Shown here: piece after piece, positions 11,483 through 23,000 of the stretch
Numbering within the stretch: position 1 is the stretch's first letter
How the letters are laid out: every line of letters starts with the position of its first letter
From: Lineus longissimus
Lineage: Eukaryota > Nemertea > Pilidiophora > Heteronemertea > Lineidae
NCBI RefSeq assembly: GCF_910592395.1
Contig: NC_088326.1
Location: forward strand, 4,843,001 to 4,907,000
DNA length: 64,000 nt
Direction of reading: 5' to 3'
Position numbers and translations under genes: made by a program
Notes under the pieces: generated by a model
Told to the model about the DNA's origin: nothing
The model's database searches: none
What the model saw: only the letters and a program-made list of their open reading frames with translations

Positions 11483-12477
11483 TCGTGTTGTTTTACCTTG
11501 ACTTTCAAACGCCAGGTGATTATTACACAGTTTTTTTTCTTACTGCAAGCAAAGCTTAAACGGGATTTCGCACGACCAACGTTTCGGCCTACTCTTTACG
11601 TTTTCTCGGGAGGTGAAAATTAACCTTCTCGGTTAATTTTTCGGCCTGACGAACATGTGGAAAATAGGGCCTGCAACAGGGTTCCGTTCAGAAACTTGCA
11701 GGTGACTTGAAGATGCATCAATCGCTCTGGTACCGACTGAGGAGCGGTAAGGGCATTGTAATGCTTGTACGAAGTTCGCTTTAAGAGATTATATGAGCCG
11801 TTTCCATAGGGGACCCAACCAAACCGAACTTGACCAGACCAGAACGCGAATCACATCGCTGACGTGAGTATGACCCGTACATCGAACCAGACCAGATCAC
11901 ATTCACGCGAGTTTATACAAGTCAAACCAACCTTAGACTGATCTGGATCGATCTAAATCGGTTTTGGTATCTTGTTAATGGCCCTAGGGTCATTAATTTC
12001 AGAACCTGAAACGTTAGTCACACACGTCATTCTGAAAATGCTCCACTTGCGACTATTCCTTGCCATCTACCCGCTATTAATTGGACCATGTTATGCAAAA
12101 CACTTGGAATAATCCTAAGATGCTAAATTTATTTTTTTTAGATATTTTGAAGTTGCGTGCAAATTTTATAAGGGATACATGCAGGTAAGATTTATCGAAA
12201 CAAAAGCTCTCACAATCATGATGTGTCCGGAAATGTATAGCTGCGCCAGGAAATTTAGCCTATATTATACATAATGTGTATCATCGGAAACCGACCTGTC
12301 TGCACTCATATGCGTTTTGGAGGAGACCTGCAACTTGCTTTAGAGCATGTCGTTGTTTTTGAGGATGAAGTCGTGTGTTGGCGATTATTTTTGGGTAGGC
12401 CTATGTCAAATCAAATCCCTGCGACAAATCTGTGATGACTGCATCGACAATCTTGGCATTTTTTAGTAGCCTATGAT
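11483..12477 (+). other. 3' flank of GPCR copy C
   Basis: The sequence is shared with the flanks of copies D, E and, in part, B (11982-12470 matches 4318-4810). It carries the pre-insertion version (11931-11950) of the site where the hairpin element sits next to copy E. No further gene is seen. Confidence 0.5.
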
Positions 12478-13856
12478 ATAATGATTATATAATATTAGAG
12501 GAATTATATAGCGCTCGATTATGCAAGGCAAATTCTCGAGCGCTTTACAAAGCAAAGCACTCCCTAAAAAGACGACGCTTAAGGAGTGATTTGAAGTGGC
12601 CGATGTTTCCTGCCAACCTAATACTCCTTGGCAGATTGTTCCAAAGCTTGGGGGCAGCCGAGCAAAAAGTTTGGTCCCCAAAAGTTACGCTGTGCGTAAC
12701 CGGCACCACAAACAATAGCTTAGAGTCACCACGCAATCTATGATGAGACAATTGTTTCCTGACCTTGACCATATCAACCAGGTACTGAGGAGCATTACCC
12801 TGGAGGGCCTTAAACACTAGAAGTATACCTTGCAAATTATCCTGTACTTAGGAAGCCAATGTAAATGCACAAGTACCGGGGTGGTATGGTCAAAGCGAGG
12901 CACAAGACATACAATCCTCGCAGCAGCATTCAGAACCCTCTGCATCCGACTACACTGCTTGTCAGTGATGCCATATAGAATAGTATTACAGTAGTCGAAT
13001 TGGGAAGTTACGAAAGCGTGAACCAAAACCTTGGTGGTGTCTTCAGTAAGACATTTCCAAATTTTATCTGATGTTATAAAGTCCGCGAAAGGCCTTTGAG
13101 CACACTTTGCCTACATGGGTTTCCATGTTCATAATGGAATCAAATCAAACGCCGAGATACACATTTGACAGGGCTCACATCAGTCACACCAACTTTAATT
13201 GAGTCAATGTTAACTTTGAGCAATTGTTGGCGCTGTCTCAGTAGAGTGGTACTGCCGATAGGCCGATTGTGATATAGGCAATGGAGAATGCAAGGCGCTA
13301 TGTGACATGAGTTGTCCGACAACAACCTTTTCTGTCAACTTTGACAGTAACTGAAAATTGCTCACTGGTCTGTAGTTGGGAAAAACCAGGACAATACCTG
13401 GCTTTTTCAGAAGCGGCGACACAAGTGCACATTTCCACTGACTCGGCACAGAGCCAGAATCAAGCGAGAGGTTTATCATCCTGGTGATGATTGGGAGGAG
13501 GGTAGCGGAGCATCGCTTCAGAAGCCACGTTGGAATAAGGTCAAGTTTGCACGACGCATTGGAAGAACCCTTGATCAGATTAGCCTCTTGATCACTTGAC
13601 ACATTTGAGAATGCTTTAAGTTTTTGTTGCGGCGGAGGAACGTTAACAGCAGGTGGATCTACAGTAACTCCACGGATCTTTTCCTTGATGGTGTCAACCT
13701 TCCTTATGAAAAACTCACCAAATCGGTTAGTACGTTCTACTGGGTCAACATGAGCAGGAAGTGTTGTTTCCTGCCTCTGCTTGCATAGTGAATTGACTAC
13801 ACGGAAAAGTGTCTTGGTATCACCAGCACACTGACGCCAGCATACTATCGGATATG
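12478..13856 (-). mobile_element. CR1/L2-type non-LTR retrotransposon fragment, internally deleted
   Basis: Read on the minus strand, 13860-13210 gives the N-terminal part of a reverse transcriptase (NYRPVSNFQLLSKL, QSAYRQYHSTETA). The next part gives RQQLLKVNIDSIKVG, then FVTSQFDYCNTILYG, LHWLPKYRI and the CR1-type C-terminus with PKLWNNLPRSIR. The palm segment with the catalytic YADD box, expected between the HSTETA and RQQL blocks, is missing, and several frame changes follow. It is dead. The undisturbed version of the target is visible at 4808-4830 in the copy B flank, so insertion postdates the B/C duplication. The endonuclease domain is also absent (5' truncated). Confidence 0.85.
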
Positions 13857-16780
13857 ACATTCCGATAGGATTTGAATAGAATCTGTGAACATGGTGGGAT
13901 TAAGTAGATGCCGTTATATTGTATATGTACCAAGTTGTCCGTTCGGGAGTTGTAGTAACCACTTGGCGTATATATTGGTGTTGGTCGAGGCTCGGAATCT
14001 ATCTATACAATAGTTTGTGTCACTTAATTTCGGCTACAATTTTTTACACCGTGCCGGAATTAGGGGGGGGGGGGGCGTGCGCAGGGTGCGCCCCCCTTGG
14101 ATCCGCGCCTGCAAACATGCACACTGGTTACATCACGAAAATATCTCTACATCCCTCGATGTGTACATGAATATGTACGAAATCGCTCACAGCGAAGGAA
14201 TTTATTCACATTTTTCATCTCCAAACCCGGCTAAAACCTTCGGTAATAAACCTTCATCTACGTTTCTACTGATATTAGTGCCAGCCGGTACTGCATGATG
14301 TAGTCAATCTTCTCTGTATCACCCTGTATGATCACACCGCTCCGTAGTTCAAATAGGCCACGTGTGGTGACGTAGTAAGCGGAGCGCTGATTGGTCCATA
14401 TTATGGGTGTGTGGTGGGCGTGTGGTGACGTGCATGCCTATATTTGGGAGATCAGAAATGTACACTGGAGGCGAGGTATGACTGGGTTGTTCTAAAATAT
14501 AGATTATTCCGATCTGATCATGTAAAAATAAGCTCCAAATATTGATTCGTAACCACATTAGGTTCAAATGGCATTATTTCATGTTTTTATGCATTTTTAG
14601 GACTGATTCCAAGGTTTATCACTGGTTTCAAGGTTTCACTGGTTCCAAGCTTTATCACCTACCTCATGAGATAGCTTGATGGCAGACAGCATTAACAGGG
14701 AATACGTTCTTGGTAGAGACTGTCAGTGAACTGCTGACCCTTTTAGGATGCATCCTTGTGCCAGTGCCAGTGCCAGGTATTGAACCAACCCCTTCCGGCT
14801 GGCTCGTAAATGATTTTAAATGTAACCACATAGACTTCCGTAGTACCCGAGCCGCCGCAACATTTTCCGGGCGTAACAACTGTTCACGGATCTGTGTCTT
14901 GTTACTTACACCCTAGCCTGGTGCCAGGTGATGACGTCAGGACCCCCCTTTTTGTGATAACATATCTGGTTACCGTCTGCTTAAACAGTGTGGGGATTCG
15001 GACAGTATGACAATAACAAAGTTGAAAATCAGGCCGATTCAACGGCGAATAATTCCTGTTCTTCAGCACTCGACTTGGATTTCTTGGTAGTTATTTCAAG
15101 ATGATAATTTTAACACATCTGTCAATATGTTTCTATCGGTGTATAGCCGTCCTGAATACATAGAAAAAACAGTGTTTTTTTTAGTCCTATGCCTAATTCA
15201 GGGTGCAAATTGCACTTATTTCCACCATATCTGCATATATAAATTGTGAAGATTACTGCAAGCGCTGTGTTGTGTGATGTAGTATGTAAACCAGAATAAG
15301 CAGATATGATTACAATTAGGCACTAAACCCCTGGGCATGCTTTGGTATTGGCAATGCGTACGTGTTCACATGACGCGATGTCATCGCAGGATCTCCTGTG
15401 TCTGGTCAGGTCATGTATACAATGGAACTCGCGGTTTCATTAGAGACCATCCTTAGAGCAACACTAAAACCTGGATTTTCGTACCCCCTCCCCCTTGTAC
15501 GCACCCAATACGCATTGGCCTCACCCACAACCACCCCCGTAAGCATATGCAAAGAATTATGAAACCATTTTCGGTTCAGATACCTGGCACGCCGTTGGTG
15601 GGGAAATTACCAGGTGGTGTCGGCGTCCGATCAGCTACACTATTTACACGACGTGGGTCGTACGTACGCAGACTTTTGAACCCCCTCCCCCTGTACGCAC
15701 CCTGTGCTCTCAGCTGCTGAGGACCCCTCCACCTTCAGTGCGTACGTACTTGATGGACGGTCCCTTAGTTGTTGTCTTGCCGGTGTAGGAGACCTACATG
15801 TTTTTTCTATTTCGTCGGCACTGCGATCCATCGGCAATTGCCGTTTAAGCATTTATGACCCCCCCCCCCTGCAGGTTTAATAGATCTTACAAGAAACACT
15901 GCAAAGTAGTATGACAGCGTTGAATAGGTACAAACAATATTGAACCAAAGCGCTAGAAAGTTCGAAGAGCTTCTCTTTTTTTGAATAACTACACAACACA
16001 TGTACGGGAGTGTTATAAGTAATCAGAACAGCCATTTTTTGCAGTTGATCATGATTTCATTACTTTTTCTCAGAGCTATTTGACGTGACTTGCAATAATT
16101 GTTCCCGAGACGACATGGAAGGTAATGCAATGAATACTGTGGTGATCAGACATTCTTCCACGTAGCATGAGTAAAGGCGTTTTTGTACAGTTGTCTTTGC
16201 CCGAATTGATGAGGGGAAATGAAAATTCAGCATATGAAAATTATTCACCACCAGCAAATCATTGGTTGATGCTTTGAGAGAGGAAGCTACAATTGAATTT
16301 ATTCCTGTATCACTATTGTTGTTCATCTGCCCTCAAGCCGGACAACTACTACTGGAGTTTGGCGCCCAATTAGCTACGAGCGCTTAAAATTTCGCCACAA
16401 GGGCGGACCGTGGTGGTGTCCAGCTATGTCGAAGTCATTTGAACTTTATTAGCTATCGTCATAAAAAGCTCAATTTTGGTTTTGGTACTGCCAACACCAG
16501 GGAGTCGGCAAACGACTGAACAAGCTATGCAAAGAAAATGGTTCCAGAAAAAAGCAAGCGTTCGCGTACCTGTGAGCTTCAGATTAACATGTTGGCGTGT
16601 CAAGTGAATACAAGCATTTTGCTATCAAAGTTCAAATAAATAAGATATAAAGTTTCCAATGTGTGTTATTGAAATGCGTGTCATGAAATAGTTACCAAGA
16701 GAAATGGAAATACTCCTTTATTAGCCTAACCTGTTGTTTCGTAACGTCATCTCAATCTTTATTTCCGAGGTGGCTCCGCA
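13857..16780. other. Duplicated intergenic region and 5' flank of GPCR copy D
   Basis: No gene. From 13857 to about 14010 it resumes the duplicated flank interrupted by the retrotransposon. About 14030-14800 has a G run at 14061 and no recognisable content. From 14830 on it parallels 5230-7663, with a TGACGTCA CRE at 14932-14939 and the conserved pre-ATG segment of the receptor family just before 16781. Confidence 0.5.
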
Positions 16781-18891
16781 ATGAAACCCTCTAGCTCATC
16801 TATCACCGCAAGTCTTCTAGACTACGAGAATACCGAGACACCTCAACCACTGTACCCCATGTTGTTTCTGGCCTACCAGATCTTGACTCGTTACCTGTTG
16901 ACGTTGCCAGTGGCGATGGGTGTGCCGGGAAACATCCTTTCTATCCTGGTGGCGAATAGGAAACACAACCGGGCGCTCTCCCCGTGTATGAAGGCGATGG
17001 CCGTGGCGGACACTCTGATGCTCATTCAAAACGTGGTTTTTCACCCGGTAGTTTACTTTGAGATGGGACAATTCGAGAAAGACCTGAGAGAGGCATTATT
17101 CAGGTAGGCACAGTCTAGCGAATATTTATATTAACACCTTCTCTATATACAATACATTATCCCTCAAATTCGTGCGCAGAATAAAACATGACAAATATGG
17201 GTTTGAAGGGGTACGTACGCCGTTCGTCATCACTGGCGCGCCTAATGAAACTATTTAACTACAAAGTTATGCCACTTAATTTAATTCCTCATATCGATTC
17301 TTAGGTGTACCATTATGAACATGCACAAAAATATGTTCAAACGTGGCTTGAGATTTTGTGATTGTATCATGCCGCATCTGGATGTCGCATGTTGGTAACA
17401 TATTTCCCTGCCATTAAATCTAGTGGTTAAGACCACCCTGGGGCTATGGGTGTATGCAAGTTGCAAATGTATGGATACTATACGTGAGCTCGTTTAACAC
17501 GTTATGCAGCCCTGAAAATACAAAGCCTCTCTATCAAGGAGACCCTTGAGACCGAGAAATGCTGTCCTTAATCGAGAGGTGTCCTGATTACAAATGTCAA
17601 ATTGATTGGAAATGACAAATTTGGAGCCAAATTCAGTGCTCTTAATAGAGAGGGTGTCCTTGGTAGAAAGGTGTTCGCTAAGGGAGGATCCACTGTACTA
17701 TTCACCGAAAAAACCAGCGATACATGAAAAAATCTGAAACAAAATTTGGTTACAGCCATTTTTAAAATACTAAGTGGTGAACGCTGTGTCAAAAAAACAA
17801 CCCGCTGCTTTCAGTCTAGACTGGCGAGTGTCATGACTCGGTGTCCTGACTGCAAGACTCAGAGTTTTTCATAAGTCACTTTTCATCAGACCACAGGCCA
17901 CTGAATCAAGGGTTTGTAAAGGAGTTAAAATAACCATGAAGGGTTGAGGTAGAAGAAGGAGACGGAATCCACGGAGATCTCGTAACGCACCGAAAGTTAA
18001 GAAACGTCAGCATTTTTGTCACTTCACAAGTTCGCCCCCTGTACATCAATGCACTACGCAATGTACAGGGGGGGGAGGGGGCGGGAGCACCTTTCGCTCC
18101 TTAGAAACTTTTTTGTTTTTTTCTCCCTTTTCTGGCTGAACCCCTTTACAATGTTTTGACCCCTTACTGACACCGGATTCAGCGAACTGTGATCAGACTT
18201 GCCCTTTCCTTTCAGGTTAAATTACTCTACAACATATATGTACGCCGTGGCTTCCGGGCTCTTCCTCGCAGAGATGATCACGGTGAGGTTTCCGATGGCT
18301 GCCTCAAGACTCTGCACCAAATCAAGGGCCATCAAGACGGTCATCATCACGGCGGTTGTATCGATAATATTCAATCTCCACTGAAGTTCTCATCATCCAA
18401 GTCCCAGAATACCCACAAATCGAGATGATTGCCTCATTATCTCAAATGTTTATGGCAAAAACTTTCGGTCCGTTCGTCGTCATAATCGGGGCAAACCTAG
18501 TCATTATTGTCACGGTTAAAAATGCATCTGCACAACGGGCAAATATGAGCGGAACTACGAGTCAAGGTCAAGGTCAAGGGAAACTGAAGGAACGACAGCA
18601 CCTAACGCGCATGCTCATATTTGTCAGCCTGGCATATTGCGTGACGTCACTTCCATTTCGACTGCACGGTGTGTTGATGGATCTGCCATCTATCGGGGAG
18701 ATTTTGAAGAAAAAAATTGATGAAGTCTATTGGAACCTGCGGTATCTCGTCGAGGTCTACGATTTGTTCAATCTGTGGCTTTTCAACTATGCAATTAATT
18801 TTATATGTACTGTATAGGGGGCGGTGCGAAATACATAAATGATTTGCGCGAAGTTTTCAGTGAACTATTCCATTGTTGCTTCAAATCATAA
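16781..18891 (+). pseudogene. GPCR copy D, broken by deletions and an exon 2-exon 3 fusion
   Basis: Exon 1 (16781-17103) is intact apart from loss of two codons in the first intracellular loop. Exon 2 starts at 18216 with a good acceptor. The TM3 cysteine codon TGT is now TCT, and five codons covering the DRL motif are deleted. At 18380/18381 the end of TM4 is joined directly to the start of exon 3, deleting intron 2 and the exon ends. The joined frame hits a TGA at once. The TM5-TM7 part continues to 18891 but has another frameshift in TM7 (loss of one T near 18802). At least three disabling changes mark it as a pseudogene; the order of events is not known. Confidence 0.85.
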
Positions 18892-20067
18892 TCGTGCTGT
18901 TCCAACTTGACTTACAAACGCCAAGATCAGTATACAGCTTTTTTCCTGACGGCAAGCAAAGCTTAAAGGGGATTTCGCACGACAAACGTTTCGTCCTACT
19001 TTTTTACGTTTTCTCAGGTGATGAAAATTAACCTTCTTGGCAAATGTTTCGGCCTGATGAACATGTGGACAACAGAGCTTGCAACAGGGTTCCGTTCAGA
19101 AACTCGCGGGTGACTTGATGTTGCATCTATTGCTCTGGTCCCGACTGAGGAGCGGTATAGGCATTGTATTTCCTGTACGAAGTTCGCTTTAAGATATTAT
19201 ATGGGCCGTTTACAGGGGCCCAACCAAACCGAACCCCCACAAACCGAACCCCCACCAAATCCCCACACTGGAAAGGCCATGAAAGGAATACTGTGATGAT
19301 CAGACATTATTCCATAAGAATAAGGTAAGGAGTTTTTGTACAGTTGTCGTTGCCAGGATTGAGGGAAATGAAAATACACCGTGTACCGACAGGACGGCGG
19401 GAAAATTATTCACCACCAGGAAATGATTGGTTGATGTTTTGAAGAGAATGCAACACTGGAAATTATTCCTTAATCACTTTCGTTGTTCATCTGACCTTAG
19501 GGACAAGTTATACTGGAGTTTATTGGCGCCAGAATTAGCTACGCGCGCCCAAAATTTCGCCGCAACGGCGGACCGAGGTGGTGTCCAGCTATTGTGGTCC
19601 TCTAACATTAGCCCTCGTCATAAAACGCTTTAGATTATTTATTTTTTGGTACTGCCAGCACCAGGGAGTCAACCGAATGTAGACATCTATACATGCATCC
19701 CGACTATCTCCTTTGTCCCTCCACCATAAGGCCTAGTTCCCCTTATGACATCACTATATCGGACACTCAGCGCCCCATTTCTGGAAAGGTGTATACTAAC
19801 GATTGAACAAGCAATGCAAACAACTCGTTCCAGAAAAAAGCATGGTTTCGCATACCGGTGAGCTCCAGATTAACATGTTGGCGTGTCAAGTGAATAAAAG
19901 TGTTTTGTTACCATCTAAACATAAGTTTCTGATGTGTGTTATTGAAATGCGTGTCATGAAATGGTTAAGGAGAGAAACGAAAAGACTCCTGTGCAGCGTG
20001 GATTTGATCAGCCTAACCTGTTGTTTCGTGACTTCATCTCAATTTTTATTCCGGAGGTGAGTCCACA
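18892..20067. other. Short intergenic joint, GPCR D to E
   Basis: The 3' flank of copy D runs to about 19230 and then switches abruptly (19230-19260) to sequence that lies several hundred bases upstream of exon 1 in other units. About 5 kb of the usual spacer is missing. From 19256 to 20067 it is the 5' flank of copy E, diverged but with the conserved pre-ATG block. No gene is seen. Confidence 0.5.
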
Positions 20068-23000
20068 ATGAAACCCTCTGATTCATCATTGACCGCAAGT
20101 CTTCTAAACTACGAGAATACCGAGTCACCTCAACGACTGTACCCCATGTTGTTTCTGGCCTACCAGATCTTGACTCGTTACCTGTGGATGTTGCCAGTAG
20201 CGATGGGCGTGCCGGGAAACATCCTTTCCATCCTGGTGGCGAATAGGAAACACAACCGGGCGCTCTCCCCGTGTATCTACATGAAGGCGATGGCCGTGGC
20301 GGACACTTTGATGCTCATTCAAAACGCGTTTTTTCACCCGGTAGTTTACTTTGAGTTGGGGCAAGTGGAGGAAGACCTGAGAGAGGCATTATTCAGGTAG
20401 GCACAGTCTGGCGAATTTTAATAAGAACACCTTCTCTATCAATAATCTCTCTAACTCGTGCACAGAATCTAACACATCAAATACGGTTTTAAAGTGGTAT
20501 GCCGTTCGTAATCACTGGCGCCTTTAGCGCCAAATGTAACTATTCAACTAAACGGTTATACTAATCCCTTTTTCCTTCATAAAGGTTTTCTCTCGTTTCA
20601 TTCCATTAACCTTATAGTAGCCCGTCGATTATAACGTGTACTATTATGAATATGCATAAAATATGTTCAAACAGGGCTTGAGATTTTGTGATTGTACCGT
20701 GCCATATTTGGATGTGGGAAAAATAACTCACTATTGTTGGTAACATGCGACAGTTTGAAAGAATGATTCTCTGTTATAAAATCTAGTGGTTAAGTGCGTG
20801 GATGTTATACGAGAGCTCGTCTACCACGTTATTCAGCCCTGAAAATACAATAGGCTCTCTATTAAGGCGACCCTTGGGACCGAGAAATACTGTCCTTAAT
20901 CGAGAGGTGTCCTGATTACAATGTCAAATTGAGGGGAAATGACCAACTTGGGGCCAAATGAAGTGTCCTTAATAGAGAGGAAGTCCTTATTAGAGAGGAG
21001 TCCGCTTATTCCACTGTACTACTCGATATAAGTTTTCACCGAAGGAACCGGTGATATATGAAAAAATCTCAGACTGAATTTTGGATACAGACATTTCGAT
21101 CCTTGGTGGTGAACTCTGTGTCAAAAACGACCCGCTACTGACGAGCTTCACGACTCAGAGTTTTTCATCGGCAACTTTTCATCAGACCACAGGCAACTGA
21201 ATCAAGGGTGTGTAAAGGGGTTAGATAATTGAAAAATGTCTATGAAGGGTGAAGGTAGAATAATGAGAAGGAATCTACGGCATGTTTATCGCTTCACAAG
21301 TTCGCCCCTGTGCACCAATGCACTACGCAAGGTAGAGAAGGGGGGACGATCTTTCGCTCCTTCGAGACCTCATTGGATTTTTGCTCCCTCTTCTGCCTAA
21401 ACCCGTTTACAATGCTTTGACCCCTTACCGACTCTTCATTCAGTAACCCTTTCTTTTCAGGTTACATTACTGTACAGTTTACATGTACGCCGTGGCTTCC
21501 GGGCTCTTTCTCGCAGAGATGAGCGTTGATCGTCTGATCGCGGTGAGGTTTCCGATGGCTGCCACAAGACTCTGCACCAAATCAAGGGCCATCAAGACGG
21601 TCATCATCACGACGGTTATATCGATAATATTCAATCTCCAAGTTCCATTTGTGATGGTGTATGTCAAGAATCCAGTAACAGGTATTATGAGTGAGATGCT
21701 GAATTTTCGTCGAGGGTCGTCCTACTCCCTAGGATCAGAGAGCACCCCTACCTTGGTAATTCCGCGCGCCATGCAGGTGCAAGGCATTGGGGGCCGGTCT
21801 TTCTATAAATCAGTTCCAGGATGCGCCCATGAGTCCTAAAGTATTTCTTCTAATTTGGGCGCAATACCAATTTACTTATTGATTCATTGATTCATAACGT
21901 CCCTTTACTCTGATGCAGCGACAGGGTGATAGCAATGATAGCATAGCAATGATTGGTTTTGCTTTGGGCATTTTAGAAGAAGGGGTATTGGGTTTTGGCA
22001 TTTTTTAATTTCGTGTGATTAGCACTTTTTGCCTCAAATCCCTGTGGCGTTGTAATAGCTGATGGGGAATCCCGGGTACCTTGAATCACCGAAAAGGGCC
22101 GAAATGGGTCAAAATGGACCAAAACGGAGGCAAATGTGTGTAGATTTCTGGAGTTTGTAATTGAAATATCCCGTCGTGTATAAAGAATATAAAAAGCCTG
22201 CCGAACTTTAAGGGTCGGTGACTCTTGATTCCTTTCGTGCACTGGAGTAAAATTTGGTCCATATAAAGAGATCTGGATGTTTTGACATAACATTTTAAGT
22301 TTGCCATAAACCTGATATTTTCAAACTTATCTTAAGCAAAATCAAGAGCGACGTAAAAACAATTTGGACCTATTATTTGACAAATCTCATAGCAATAGAC
22401 TGGATATCTTTAGTAATTACCCTGTAAAGTTCGGCAAAAAAATGTATTTACCCGATATAACAGCAATACTAACAATAAGCTGAAGAAAACAAGAGATACT
22501 TAAGAACACCGGAAAACAGCATCAAGACAACACGAACAAACCGCATGTCATCACTGACACGACCTTCACCTTCACCGGCCTCACATCTCTTGGTAATCTG
22601 TCCAAACCTATAAGGCGGTCAATGGTATTGCTTTAATATCTCAAAGCATGACCACTTCCCCGCGATGCGGTTTTGGAAAAACATGCCTTATTTATTTATA
22701 TATAGCATTGTACCCGTGGCGCAGGCAGGTTCAAATGGGCTATACCTTGAATATATTGAATTGCAATGAAAATCTAATGCAATATCAAAGGAGCCATATC
22801 GAAAAGACAAATTAAACCAACCATTTGTCTACGGCACAGACTCGGACCTAGCTGTGGCGTGTTGTATGCGTGCATATAAAGGTATATCAGTTGGTCCGAT
22901 AGAGATGATGAGGCAATGCCTCGTTCCTTAGCCAGCAATATGCGCCTTTTTATACGGAGAAGAAGGAGCACCCAGATAGGCCTTTACATGTCGGCCTCCA

